Shown here: positions 31,501 through 44,000 of the stretch, piece after piece
Position numbering within the stretch: the stretch's first letter is position 1
Layout of the letters: every line of letters begins with the position of its first letter
DNA from: Mycteria americana
Taxonomy: Eukaryota > Chordata > Aves > Ciconiiformes > Ciconiidae
Length of the DNA: 64,000 nucleotides
Assembly: GCF_035582795.1 (NCBI RefSeq)
Contig: NC_134368.1
Coordinates: forward strand, 124,001 to 188,000
Direction of reading: 5' to 3'
Program-made: the position numbers and the translations under genes
Notes under the pieces: generated by a model
Database searches by the model: none
What the model saw: only the letters and a program-made list of their open reading frames with translations
Told to the model about the DNA's origin: nothing

Positions 31501-34500
31501 TCAGCTGCGGAGCCCTGCTGCCCTCCAGACCCTGGCTGTGCTCACCCCAGAGCTCCGATCCCATGGGGTCGCTGCAGGCAGGGAGCCGGCTGGTCCTGGC
31601 CCGAGCAGGGTGGGGGTGTCGGGGCTCCCTCAGCTCGTGCACACACACTCTGGGCACGCCAGGGCTGCCGGGAAGCAGGAAGAGCGAAGCAGGCCCATCC
31701 AGGCAGCTGGGATTGCAAAAGGGCCAGCGCTGGGCTGTGTGTGTCGGGGCTCTGGGGAGAAGGGGAGGGATGGAGCCCAGAGCCTGAAGCCATGGGACCC
31801 ACCAGACCTTCTCCTGCCCCTAGTGCTGGGGACGTGACCCCACGCTCTCAGGGATGTCCTGGTGTGGGCCTCGGCAGAGTGTGACGATGTCACCCCCTAA
31901 CCTTCCCAAGGAAGGATAAACAGAGGGAGCTTCTTCCTCCTTGTGCTGGCAGGTTTCCCAGTTCTTCAGTCGCTTGTGCTGCTCTTCTCTGAGTCCTTCC
32001 AGTTGTCAGTGCCTGAGTTGCTCCATGTCCCTGTGCGTGTCTCCGAGGCCACTGGTGAGAGAGCAAGTTCCTACAGCGCCTGCCATGGCCTGGCCCTTCC
32101 CTGCTGCTGCGGCCTGGGATGTCATCCTCATGCCGCAAGGATGCCCTGTGCTTGGCTGCCCTAACACACGCTGATCAAACGTGCCAACTTGCCAGGGCCC
32201 CTGGTTCATCAGGAGCTGCCCCTTCCCAAGGTCTGTTTGCCATTCACCAGGGTTTCGCTGGGGCGGACCGCTGTCCCTTTGAGTGCCCGGTGGGTGCCGA
32301 ATGGCACATCAGATTTGAACAGTCCTTGGGAGCCAGCAGCCCGCCCCCGGGCTCTGGGCACCCCTTGTGGGCACCGCTCACCCCTGCTGGCACAGCTGAG
32401 CCTCTCCGGGAGGTCCAGCCCCTGTGCAAGACGCAGTCAGGGAAGCGGAGCGATGATGGGGGCAGCGCCTGGCCGGGAGGGCTGCAGGCCCTGCCAGGGT
32501 GGTTCTGTCCTGGGCGGGCACAGGAGCCCCCATCGTCCACTGGGACAGGTAGAGCCGGTGGGGCTGGCGTGGGAGCAGGTCGAGCAGTGCCCTGCGTCCT
32601 GCTGCTGCGCAGGGCTGCCCTCTGCACCAAAGGGTCCCTTGCGCCTGTGCCAGCCTCGGCAGCGTGGGTCCAAGGCCAGGGGAGTGCAGGGAGCTCTGGG
32701 GTTTCAGCTGTGCAGGGTTCTTGGATGCCCTGCCACCAGCACCAGCTGCGCCACGGGCCGGGAGGTGGCTCGGGGCCCTGCATGCACCCGGCCAGGACAT
32801 TCCTGAGGTTTCCTGGGCAGGAGCGAGGACCTGGGCTGCTCTCCGGCTCCCATGCCCAGCATTTGTTCAGGGCCAGCCCGTCTTCCTGAGCCTTTCCACT
32901 TGCAGCGTGAGTGCTGCTGTGCGTCTGAGCCCGCTCACGCGCCGGGGCAGGCACGTTCAGCACGGCACAGCACAGGCTGGCTGGCGGCTCTGGCAGGAGC
33001 CCCAGTCCAAGAGGAGACTGTCCCTGGCTGGAGCAGGCAGCTGGCAGCAGGACGGCCGGGGCGCTGGGGCAGGCAAGGCCGGGCAGGACTGTGCCCAGCT
33101 CCTGTCCAAGATGTGCGGCAGCAGCAGCCAGGGGACATGCCTGGACACCCCATCCCTGTCCCAGGCGATTCCCGGCCCCTTGCCCTTCCCACAGGTGCTG
33201 GCTGGCCATGCCCAGGCTGTCTGCACCTCTGCCTTTTGCCAGGGGATGTGTGTGGTTCCTGCAGATTCCTGGTCCCCTGAAAGCGCCAGCGCTCACGTCC
33301 TCCCACTGTACTACTAGTGGCACCAGCTGTCCCGTGTGCCAATAGGGTGGCAGCTGTCGCCCTTGTGGGACCCTTGCTCTCAGCAGGAATGGCCTGCAGA
33401 GGCTGGGCAAAGGGGTGTGCCTTCCCCTGACCAGAGGTGGGAAGGAGATGGGAAATCCCTCTTGGGACTCTTTGCTGCGTGATGGAGGGACCCCCCCAAC
33501 TTGTCTGTCCCAGCCAAAGAGCCCCAGCCCTGGCACAGATCTTGTGCCCTCCTGCTGTGCCAGCCAGCAGGACCGGGGTCCCTTAAGGCTGTCTCAGGGC
33601 TGGCCCTCCAGCTGGAGGGAAGGGGCCCCAGGCTCAAACTGGCAGATGCTGTGCATGGATCGGCCCCATCTACCAGCCTGCAAAGCTGTGCTGCAGCTCC
33701 CTGGCATGGCCCCACCGCGGCTGGGGGTGGGCTCCCCGTCCAGGAGCAGCAGGCAGGACCAGGAGCAAAGCCTGCCAGCAGAGCGGGGAAGTCGGGCGGC
33801 GTCACATGGCTGGAGAAGAGCAAATGCACTGCTTGCATTTCAGAAAATGGAAAAAGTGATCTGGACAATGAGAGCCCTGTTAGCCTGACCTCCCTGCCAC
33901 ATGGACTCAGCATGTTCAGAGAGGGAGATAGTACAGAAATGGGGAAACAGCTCCTGCCGTGCCCTAGGGAGCTCACACCGCTAGCCCAACAGCTATCCTA
34001 GGTTGGGTGTGGGAAGTGCTGTTGGCCCGTGCAGACCTCAACAGGACATTTCACTGGGAAATTCCGAGACGAGTGACAGGAGCTGAGGACAGGCTGAGCT
34101 GTGAGGGCAGAGGAAGCACAGTGGGGATGGGGGACACTGGAGCCTGAGCAGAGGAAAGCCATGACCCGGGAGAAGAGTGCTGAGGGTGGAAGCAAGCTGG
34201 GGTTAATGCAGAAATGGATGGCAGAAGTTTGAGCAGGTTCAGAAGCAACTGAAAGACTGAGGAAGAGAAATCCACAGCGAGCTTTTAAATACGGAGGCTG
34301 AGGTAGCTGAGCTGGGGGTGACAGAGCAGGGCATCAGTGGGACATCACTGCCCTGTCCCAGGACACCTCCTGCCGCTGCTGTAGGGGTTGGGGTCCTGGG
34401 CTGGGGGATGTTTGTCATGGCCTCACACAGCTGTACGACTCTCGCCCTGACCACCACGGTGTCAGGACCTGGAGGCCCTCCCTGCATCAGCTCTTCTGGC

Positions 34501-37500
34501 TGCATCCCGTGCCCAGCTGGACGTGGGACCAGGTGCTCATCTGGCAGGGCTGCGAGACAGCAGGCACACGTGGGGCTGCCCCATGTTGCTGCAGGGCTGG
34601 GGCTGAGACCTCGCATCAAGCCAAGCGGTCTCACTGACGCTGGTAATTTCAGTGATCCTGTTCAGATTGAGCATACCAGATCCTGGAGGTCACACTGCTG
34701 GGGCTCGGTGGGGACTGGGGCTTGGTGCTTTGCCACACAGCACTCTCTCAGGTGCCGTGTTCTGGTCTCTGGTCCTACATACTTTGTTCCAAAATGCATG
34801 GGCTTAAATTTTCCTTGTAGACAAGGATATAGGCTACATGATACCGTTTTACCAGGCTGTCCAGGTCTGTCCCCATCACAGTTCTCCCCACTCCCCCCCA
34901 TTTCTGTCTTTGCAGACTGTATCAGGAGAGGACTTTTTTCCTCCTCTAGGCATGGTTTTGCTTTGAAAAGCATGTGATGCTCACCACAAAGCCCACTGAA
35001 TGGTGACTTCCCTGTTGTAACCACATTTTAGTTCCAGCAGGCGACCAGTTTTAATCCACTTAGTAGAAGGTGCACTGATTTTGTTGAGTGCTAATTATTC
35101 ATTAAAAGGTGGTGCAAGATGAATTGAATGCCTTGCAGTCTCAGCCTGTTATATCAACACAGTTACTCCAATTAACCAAACCTGTGATCTCATAAAAGGT
35201 CACACCAGCTTTCTGACATGGGCTATTTTTGCAGAACTGTGGAGATTGGCATTAATTGTGCTGCTGTCCTTTAGCATTGCATTGACCCTGTTGCAAAACA
35301 GCCTGGAGCCATCATCTTGCTCGTTCAGTGCAAGTGCTGGTGAAGCTTTAGTCCTTACTCGCTTGCAGCTTTCACAGTCTCCCAAGGTGTGTTACAGTTA
35401 GCACCGAGAGGGCCCAAACTTTTGTGTCATGTGCAAAGTGATATAGCTCTGAGGATTTATAATGCTTCATTTGGGCAGGGGGGATGTCCCCTCGGTGACC
35501 AATGGGCAGAATAAGAAGTGTTTTATTACTGCTGTGAGGTGGTAAACTCATGCCCTCGCTGCTTTCCAGACAGAGCGGAGATGCGGATGGAGCGTTCCTG
35601 CCCTGCCTGCCCCTGGCAAGCCCAGAGTCCCCCTTCCCTGAGCCACTGGGCTCAGGGATGGAGTGGCCCTTTGTGCCCGCCCTCCTCTTTCTCCTGCCAT
35701 AACAGGCTGATTAAAAGGTTCAGCAAAGCATTTCCCTGCTGCCTGCCCGCAAATATGCTTCCTGCTGGGCTTTGTTTTGTTCTCGCAGTGCCAAAGCAGG
35801 CAGCTGAGGTGTGGGGAGCCTGAAGCCAGCTCCCACCAACCAGGGCTTGCGGGCTGCCTTGAGCCAGGGCGCATTCCTTCCTGCTGCTGTGTCTCCATCT
35901 GCAGTGTCCCCCATGCCCCAGGCTGTGATGGAGGAGAGAGCTGGACCTGGCACTGGTGTGATTACTCCAAGGGGGTTGGTGTGCTTCCCACCATGATGTC
36001 TCGCATTGGCCTGGACCGGTGTTGTTGGTCCTTGTTACCCCTCACCCTCTCTCCCTGAGCATCCCTGCGAGCACCAGGTGCTCATCCCAAGGAACTCGCT
36101 GCTCTTGGTGGCACCTCTGAAGTGGCGCATGCCCGAAGTGGTAGGCAGGCAGCAGGGCTGGGCCGCTCCAGGGATTTTTGTTGGTGCGACGGACAAGGAA
36201 AAGGGGCTGTCTCTGGGCGCTGTCCCGGTTCGTCCTTGCCTTGGGTCCAGGAGGCATTCCCAGAGGCTGGAGGGGTGACCTGGCCTCCATCGTCTGGAAA
36301 AGCGAACAGAGCAGGAAGGGGGCCGATTCCTGCTAGCAGAGCCTCTGCGGAAACCCTGCCCCAGGGGCTGGCAGGGCGGTGGGTAGGCCATGCCAACCCC
36401 CAGCCCTGCGCTGGCGGCCAGGCTGACGGCGAGGCCCCGGAGAGGCTGTGCTCTCTGAGGGGGGCCCCTTCGCCCTGTGAGGACCCCCTCCTTCCCAGAG
36501 CCGCTGCAGGGACCCTGCTGTCACCCCACAAGTGCCAAGGGGCCAGGAGCAAAGGGGCAACATGCGGACAGGCCTTAGTCCAGGGAAAGGGGCTCCTACA
36601 GCACAGCACCTAAGGAGCAGCCACCGTCCCTGACGATGCCCCGATACACCCTTGCAATCCCACCAAACTGGCATGTAGGCAGCAAGCTGTGAGAGAGCGG
36701 CCATGAAGGCTTGCAGGGAAGCGTGCTGGCTAAGGAAGCGTACTGGCACCATGGGGAGGGTCTGCGAGAAGGGTTCCTGCAGCACAGCCCCACGCTGGGA
36801 GCACACACGGGGTTTGCATTTGTTTTCCTTCCTCTGTAACCCTGTAGTTAAACACTGGAGTTTTAAATCACCCCTACTTGTGGGTAAGCCAAACCTTATT
36901 CTTTTGAACGTTGCCTAATGACAAGCACAATCTGTGTGAGTGCAGTGTGCAGGATCTGCTCTCGGGGAGGGGGGTGTAGGGCGCAGAGACATATTACTGG
37001 TGGCCTGTCCCGGGGGGGCTCCCAGGTTTGGGGGGGTGTGCTTCCCCGCCTGTGGAAGGGACTGGCTGGAAGGGTGACGTGAGGCTGCGGTGGTGGGAGA
37101 CAGGCAGGTCGCGGTGCCAGCGGTGCTGAGTGAGCATTGGAGCTTTGCCGTCGAAAGCACCGCGAGCCCAGCCTGGAGCAGGGCTGACGCTGCCCATGCA
37201 GAAATGCTGTTCCTGGGCTGCCGCAGCACCTGCGGGGTTAAAGTGGTCCCTGAAGGGTAAATGGGAATGGTGCAGGCATAAATGGGAATGGGAAGGCGGT
37301 TCACAGAGAAGTGTTTTCACCATTGTTTGCCGATGAGGCCGGTGCAGGAATACCACATCTCCCTCAGGTATTTGGGGAGCCACAGATGTTATTGGAGGGC
37401 TGGAGAAATGCCGCACAGAGAGGAATGTGAAAGGCTCCAGCTGCCTTGCTCCTTGCAGTGGGCAGGAGCATGGGCTGGCAGCCCCTCACAGCCAGCAGCC

Positions 37501-37997
37501 GTTGCTCTGCTCGTGGTAGATCAAGCTCCTGGATGGTCCGGCCGGGCTTTCCTCGGGCCCTGGTCCTGTTCCAGCTCCCTCTGCCCTGGCAGCCGATCCC
37601 CCTCCTTTCCAGCTGACTCTCCTGGGGGTGACGCACGCCCCTTTGCCTGTCTGCCGTCGCTGCCCTTCGGCGCAGGAGATGCGACCCAGTGGTGCAGTGG
37701 GATTTCGGTAGCAGCCATTCACAGAGGGGTGCAAGGTGCCAGGGAGGCGCCGGACAGAGCCCTGGCCGATGGCAGCCCCGGGGGTGCAGGACTGGTGTGG
37801 GACACTGCATGCAGGAGGCACCGGGTGTGCAGCAAGAACAGGGTGGCTCTGGCCGGGACAAGATGCATGGGCCTGCTGGTGCTGAGCAGAGCTGCATGTG
37901 AGCAAGGGGCTTAACCAGCACAGGTCTGGATCGGGAGAGCTGGTGTTTCGGCACAGCTAGTCCATCCCACATACCCTGATCCTTTCTGCCCTTGCAG
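28600..37997 (+). other. Interval between the O-GlcNAcase-like gene and LOXL3 coding exons; probable LOXL3 promoter and 5' intron
   Basis: No protein-coding exon was recognised on either strand. A strong CpG island occupies about 29300-30280 and probably holds the LOXL3 promoter with a non-coding first exon. If so, 30.3-38.0 kb is LOXL3 intron 1. The stretch 35040-35470 is markedly AT-richer than its surroundings. Confidence 0.5.
29300..30280 (+). promoter_or_regulatory. CpG island, probable LOXL3 promoter
   Basis: About 1 kb of very high CpG density starts and stops sharply. It includes a pentameric tract of GGCAC, GGCCC and GGCTC units at about 29697-29752. It is the only strong island between the O-GlcNAcase-like polyadenylation site and the LOXL3 coding exons. 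Assignment to LOXL3 is by position. Confidence 0.55.
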
Positions 37998-38009
37998 AGC
38001 CAAGCCGCC

Positions 38010-41000
38010 ATGGGAAGCTGTGGCACGTGGGCATGGCAGGAGCTGCTGGTGCTGCTGAGCAGCGTGTGGCTGTGGGTGGGCAGCACCCAGCCCACCCCCC
38101 CGGGCCCCACACACACCCCCGGACCCCAGCTGAAGTTTCGCCTGGGTGGCTACCCACGCAAGCACAACGAGGGCCGTGTCGAGGTCTTCTACAATGATGA
38201 GTGGGGCACCATCTGTGACGACGACTTCACGCTGGCCAACGCGCATGTGCTGTGCCGGCACCTCGGCTTTGTGGCTGCCACTGGCTGGGCCCACAGCGCC
38301 AAGTACGGCAAAGGCATCGGTAAGAGAGGGGCGGTGGGCACAGCCCCCCATACTGCATGGGCTGGGGCCAGCCTGGCTGTGGCTGTGCATCAGCCTGCAG
38401 CCATGGGGTGATGTGCGTGCCACAGCAGGTTTGCATGCACTGGTGGGGGTGTGGGGGAAGGCAGGTCTTGTGTTTGCTGAGCGCCCAGCAGTGTGTGTGT
38501 GCATGTGTGTGTGCATGTGCGCATGTACGCACGTGCAGAGTGGGCTGGGAAACTCTGCGTGTTTGTGTGTGAGTGGCTGTGCGTGTATCCAGGGCATAGG
38601 GTGGTTGCAGGCATGCACTACAGCAGTGGGGCTGTGCGTGCCCCTGGGTGGTGTAGGGGGCCTGCAGGTCCGGGCTGGTGTGGGCATAAGGCGCAGAGGT
38701 GTAGCGGGTTGTGCTGCAGGTGAGATGCTGTGCAGACCCCAGGGCGCACGTTACATGGGGGCTTTATGTCTGGCAGAGCAGCCCCTTGGGGAGGTGGAAA
38801 ATCCCCATCTGCAGATCCCCCCCTCAGGGCTTTACTCTTGGCATTTCGCCGGCCTCAGCTTTCTGCCGAGGGAGGGCTGCCCCCAGCCCAACATCCACAC
38901 TCCTGCTGTACACCTGCGTGGTGCCGGCCGTGCTCCACAGGCACCTTCCCTGCTCCCAGGGGATGCTGCATGGGCTTGGCCCCCCCTCACCCCGGCCCTG
39001 GTGTTTGGCAGGGCGGATCTGGCTGGACAACGTGAATTGTGCCGGAGGTGAGAAGAGCATTGGAGACTGCAAACATCGGGGCTGGGGCAACAGCGACTGC
39101 AGCCATGAGGAAGATGCGGGTGTCATCTGCAAGGACGAGCGCATCCCAGGCTTCAAGGACTCCAACATCATCGAGGTGAGGAAGCTGCTGGCCAGGGTGG
39201 GCAGCCAGTTCTGCCCAGGATCCCACAGAGCCAGCTGCCAGGAGCCCTGCCGTGGGGCAACCCTGCCGTGGGGCAGCCCAGCCTGGCCTCAGTCCTCCCT
39301 GAATAGTTAGGAGGCAGCTTCCCCACCGCATACTGGCAGGCTCCCATGTGCAGCACCAGGGCACTCTGTCGGTGCCTTCCCTCAGCCCTAGCACACGGGC
39401 TGTCCCCATCTGCCCATGAAGAGGGGAGCGTGCTACCCCACTGCCTTGGCTTCCTGGACCTGCAGTGCCCCTGAGTCGCGTGAGCACCTATTTCCCTGGG
39501 GTGCACCCAGCCCAGCCTGGCTCTGGGGCCGTAGGGAGCAGTCGGCACTGCGGCAGGCCACCCTGCAGCAGGCACATCCCTCCCCTGCCCTGCATGGGAA
39601 TGCGGTGCTGCCACGGCCTCCCCCGCAGCCGCTTCCCTCAGCAGCTTCTCCGGGCCAGGGGGTCTGTCTCACACCTCTGCAGCCTGTTTTCTTCTTTATC
39701 CTGCCTGCCGGGGACCCTCAGTCCCAGACCTGCTCCTCCACGCCACACTCCTCTGGCACACTTGGCCTCTCCCTCTCGTTCTCTCTCTCCCCTCCAGGCT
39801 CTCTGTTTCTCAGACCAGCTCTCATGGCTGCCCTTGTCTTCCCAGCTGTGGCCCCTGTCCACGCCAGCCACAGTGCCTGTGGAGGATGAGGCTGTGCTCA
39901 GAATGTGGCTTGGCTGTGGGGACATGGCACAACTCTGGGCACGGGACGGCAGGTCTCCTGCGAGGCAAGCGGGGCTGGGGCCATGTCCTGCAGGATGTGC
40001 TCAGTGTCCCGGAACCCCCTGCTGCCATCCTGCTCTGGGTGGGTGCCTGGGTATGGGGCTGTCTGGGCACCCTCCCTCTGGGTGCAGGGTCCCGAGGTGA
40101 TGGGACGGCAGCGCTGGCTCTCCTGGCTGTGCTCCCAGGAGATGCACCTGAGGAGCCAGGGGGATGTGGGGCACTGGCTGCACAGGATGGGGTTAGGTCT
40201 TTGGCCACCCAGGGCCATCGGATGTGGCCTGCAGGGATGCAGGACCTGGCCGTCCCTGTTCCCCACCTGGGACTGGGGACCCCATCTCCTGCGGGTGCCT
40301 GCATCCTCGGGGCATCCCTGGGAAGGGGCTGGCAGGGAGCCGGGGCGGCAGAGTGCAGTGCAAGCCTGGGCTGACCTGTGCCCTGCAGACCGAGCAGAAC
40401 CACGTGGAGGAGGTCCGCCTGCGGCCGGTGGTGTCCGGGGCCCGGAGGCAGCTGCCGGTGACAGAGGGCATCGTGGAGGTGCGCTACAAGGATGGCTGGG
40501 CACAGATCTGCGACGAGGGCTGGAACAGCCAGAACAGCCGTGTTGTCTGTGGCATGATGGGCTTCCCTGCTGAGAAGAAGGTGAACAGGAACTTCTACAA
40601 GTGAGTGAGGCGAGCAGGGAGCCCGCTGGGCTGGGGTGTCGGAGCAGAGCTGGGGGCACGGGGCTGGGGCAGGGCTGGGGGCAGTGCCAGGGACACGGGG
40701 CAGTGCTGGGAGGACAGCAGGGGGCCATGCTGTTGGGCACTGTGGCTCCCCAGCATCCCTCCCATCCCTGTTGCTCACCAGTCCTAGCCCCAGCTGGCCA
40801 TATGGGCGCTCGCTAACCAAGCCAGGGGGCTGTGGCGTGGCTGGGGGGCCATGGCTGCCCACCTGCCCCATGCACTACTGCAGAGGCCGCTCCAAGAGGG
40901 CAGCTTTTGCTCACTGGCAGTGGTGCACCTCCACAATTCCCTCTGGCACGGAGTGCGGGGGTCTCCGTGCCGAGGGGAGGCTTGTGGCCAAGCCAGGCAG

Positions 41001-44000
41001 GGATGCTCCAGCAGCACCGTGGCCCAAGCAAGGGGCCCAGGGGCGTGGGCACGGACACGCTGCCCATGGCGTGGTGCCCAGCGTGGTGCCTGGCGCTGCA
41101 CGTGCCCCTGACCGGGCAGCCGTGGTGTTGCTCCTGCAGGCGGTTGAAGCGTGCAGCCAGGACGAAGGGCCGGAGCCCGAGGCCAGGCAGCAGGTAAGGG
41201 GCCAGGGCGCCCCATCTGCTGAGCCCTTGGCAGAGCTGGGCTGTCCGGCCCTGCCGGTCTCTGCCGTCGGAATGGATCCTGGCGCAAATGGATCCGGATG
41301 GAGCAGACCGAGGGCCCGGGCTGTGCTGGGCAGGCAGGACAAACCCCACCCTGGTGGGACCTGCCTGTGCGCACCGGGGTCCCCCATCCCCCACGAGAGA
41401 CAATCCTTCTCCCAGGCTGGCCGTGCCCCAGGCAGAGCAGCCCCCATCCTGCGCACCAGGCAGGAGTCCTGGCACAGGGGTCAGGGTCTGCAGCACAGAC
41501 CCATTGTGGGCAGGATCCCCTGGGAGGCACAGAGAGGGCTGCGGTGTCCTGTGCTGCAGCCCCATGGGGACCAGGAGGCCTCGGAGTGGAGCCATCTCTC
41601 CTGGCGGATAGGGAGGGAGAGCTGTGGAAATGGGCTGCTTTCTGCAGAAAGCAGCAGTGGGGAAGCTGGAAAGGCTGCATGCCCCTCCATTCCCCGCAGG
41701 GTGTGCTGTCAGGGTGGGCTGGCGTGGGCATGAGAGCACTTGCTCAGCAGCGCTAGCAGTGCTGGGCACCGGTGTGATGGGCACAGTGTGGCAGGTCTTG
41801 TCATGAGTGCTGCATCTGCTTGGGATCTCTTGCACCCTCTGCCCACTCACTCTTGCCGCCCACTCACTCTTGCCACCTTTCTGCCAGTCCCAAGGGATAG
41901 TCTCGCTGCCCTTTCCCTCTGTCCCTGAACCCTGCTGCCAGATTTAGTGGTGGGTGCAGCGAGCCAGAGCCCATCCTCTCTGGGCTATGGCATGGCACCT
42001 CTCGCCTGAGCCCAATGCTGAACAGAGACGTTGCTCTGCCCCCAGCACATGACCTTGCTCTGGTCCCACCGCCTTACCTGGTGCCGAAGGTGCCCAACAC
42101 TCTGGACCCATCCTGAGCTCTTCATCGTGACACTTCCCAGCTTTGTGTCCCCAACAGGCATCCTCGCCAGCTTCTGCAGCCATGCCTGTGCTGGTGATGG
42201 AAATCCAGATGGGGTCAGCCTGTGGGATCTCCTCAAACCCCCACCCACAGGTTCTGCTCACTGCAACATGTTGTTACTTGGTTTGGTGCTCACTGCCCCT
42301 TTTCCAATGAGTGGGTATTTCCCCTGCAGCACTGGGTGAAATGTTGTGTGAAGTCCATGAAGCTGCGGTCTGCTCCCTTCCCTCTGCCTGGAGCAGGAGC
42401 CGTCTCCTGAAAGCCGCACGCTGATTTGCTGGGGCTGATCAATTTGGGGCTGCACGGCTGTAGTCATACATGGGGTCACAGGCTAATCCAGGCTGGAAGA
42501 GACCTCGGGGATTCCTGGTCCAACCCCCTGCATGGAGCAGGGCCAGCTGTGGGTCAGCCCAGGACTTCATCCAGTTGGCTTTTGAAAACCTCTGAGGATG
42601 GAGATCCCACAGCCTCGTGGCCTCTGCTCCAGTGCTGAACGGCCCTCATGGGGAAAAAGTTTTCCTTACACAGAGTCTGAACCTCGCATTGCCAGTCAGG
42701 CCTGGTTTCTCTCGTCCTCTTCCCTCCCACGGCTGCAAGAGCTGGGCTCTGGCTCCCTGACAGCCCCTTGCAGGTGCAGGTCAGCTGCTGCCAGAGCCCC
42801 CTGAAGCCATCTCAGCCACCGGCTGGAGCAGCCCCGCGCCCCCGTCTCTCCTCCAGCCCCAACTGTCTCGGTGGCCGTCCCCAGAACTCGCACTGCGTAG
42901 CCAATGTCTTTCTTGTACTGCGGACCCAGAACGGGGTGGAGGATCGAGATGTGGTTTCATGAGTGCAAATGGGCGCTGATGTCCTCTGTCCAGCCATTTG
43001 AATCCCGGTTCCTGGCAGTCCCGTGCCGTGTCCTGGGTCTCGCTGGGCTGTGCGGGCTGACACAAACTTGCTGCCAGCCAGTGGGGTCAGTTGTCAGGCT
43101 TGGTTTTGCGTTGTCCCTGGGCAGGGTGTTAGTCCCCTGCCCTGTTTTGGGGCACTCCACTCTTCACTCCTTGTGGTCCCTGGGGTTTTGGCCCTGCTCG
43201 GCATCTTCCTCCCCGAGTGAAGCAAAGCGTTTGAGTGTGTTGGGACCATACCTATGTCACATGTGCGTCAGGCTCCAGGCAGCCTCCTCTTCCCTGCACC
43301 ACTCAGTGTGCGCTCAGGGAGCTCCCCTCGCTGACAGTGGGTCCCTGCAAGCCTGCAGCGAGTCTCACCGTGCCCGTGGCACTGGGGAGAGCACCCACCG
43401 CCTGCACTGCTTGCTTGGTGCTGTGCTTGCTGGGTGTCCTGCTCCCCTTGGAGCATGGTGCAGTGATGTTGTCTGGTGTCTGGACGAGGACATGGGCACA
43501 CCTCACTTTACCCAACAGATCAAATCATTGCTGGTGGTGTTTGATCTTCTGCTGTGTGACAAGGCAGCACAGGATGTTGCTGCATCCGGCACAGTTTCCT
43601 GGTGGGATGTGGGCAGGAAACTGCATCATTGCTGTGGAGGGCAGTTGTGTCACATTGCTGGCAGCAGATGATGCCATTGTACCCATGCGTGACATGAAGG
43701 GGACGTGCATGAGTCTCCCTGGGAGGCCAGTGTGCCCAGTTCAGTCTCCAGTGAAAGCTGGGGCAGGCTATGCTCCCTGTGTCACTGCAGCTGGTGGAGG
43801 TGACAGCCTGAGGCCCCGGGCTCCTTGACGGTTGTTTTCTGTTTTCCAGGCTGGCCTCCAAATCTCAGCCTAAACAAAACCGCAGAGAGGACATAGGGTC
43901 CAAGAAGAGGTAAATGGCTCCAGTGGAGAGCCTGAGTGCCAGGAGTCCCGCTCAGGGCCACCGGAGCTGTGCGTGTCCCCGTGCTGCCGGGGATGTGGGG

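Noticed and set aside
33830-33965. Possible CR1 ORF2 remnant (GAGCCCTGTTAGCCTGACCT)
   Set aside because: Only one phrase matches; the flanks do not.
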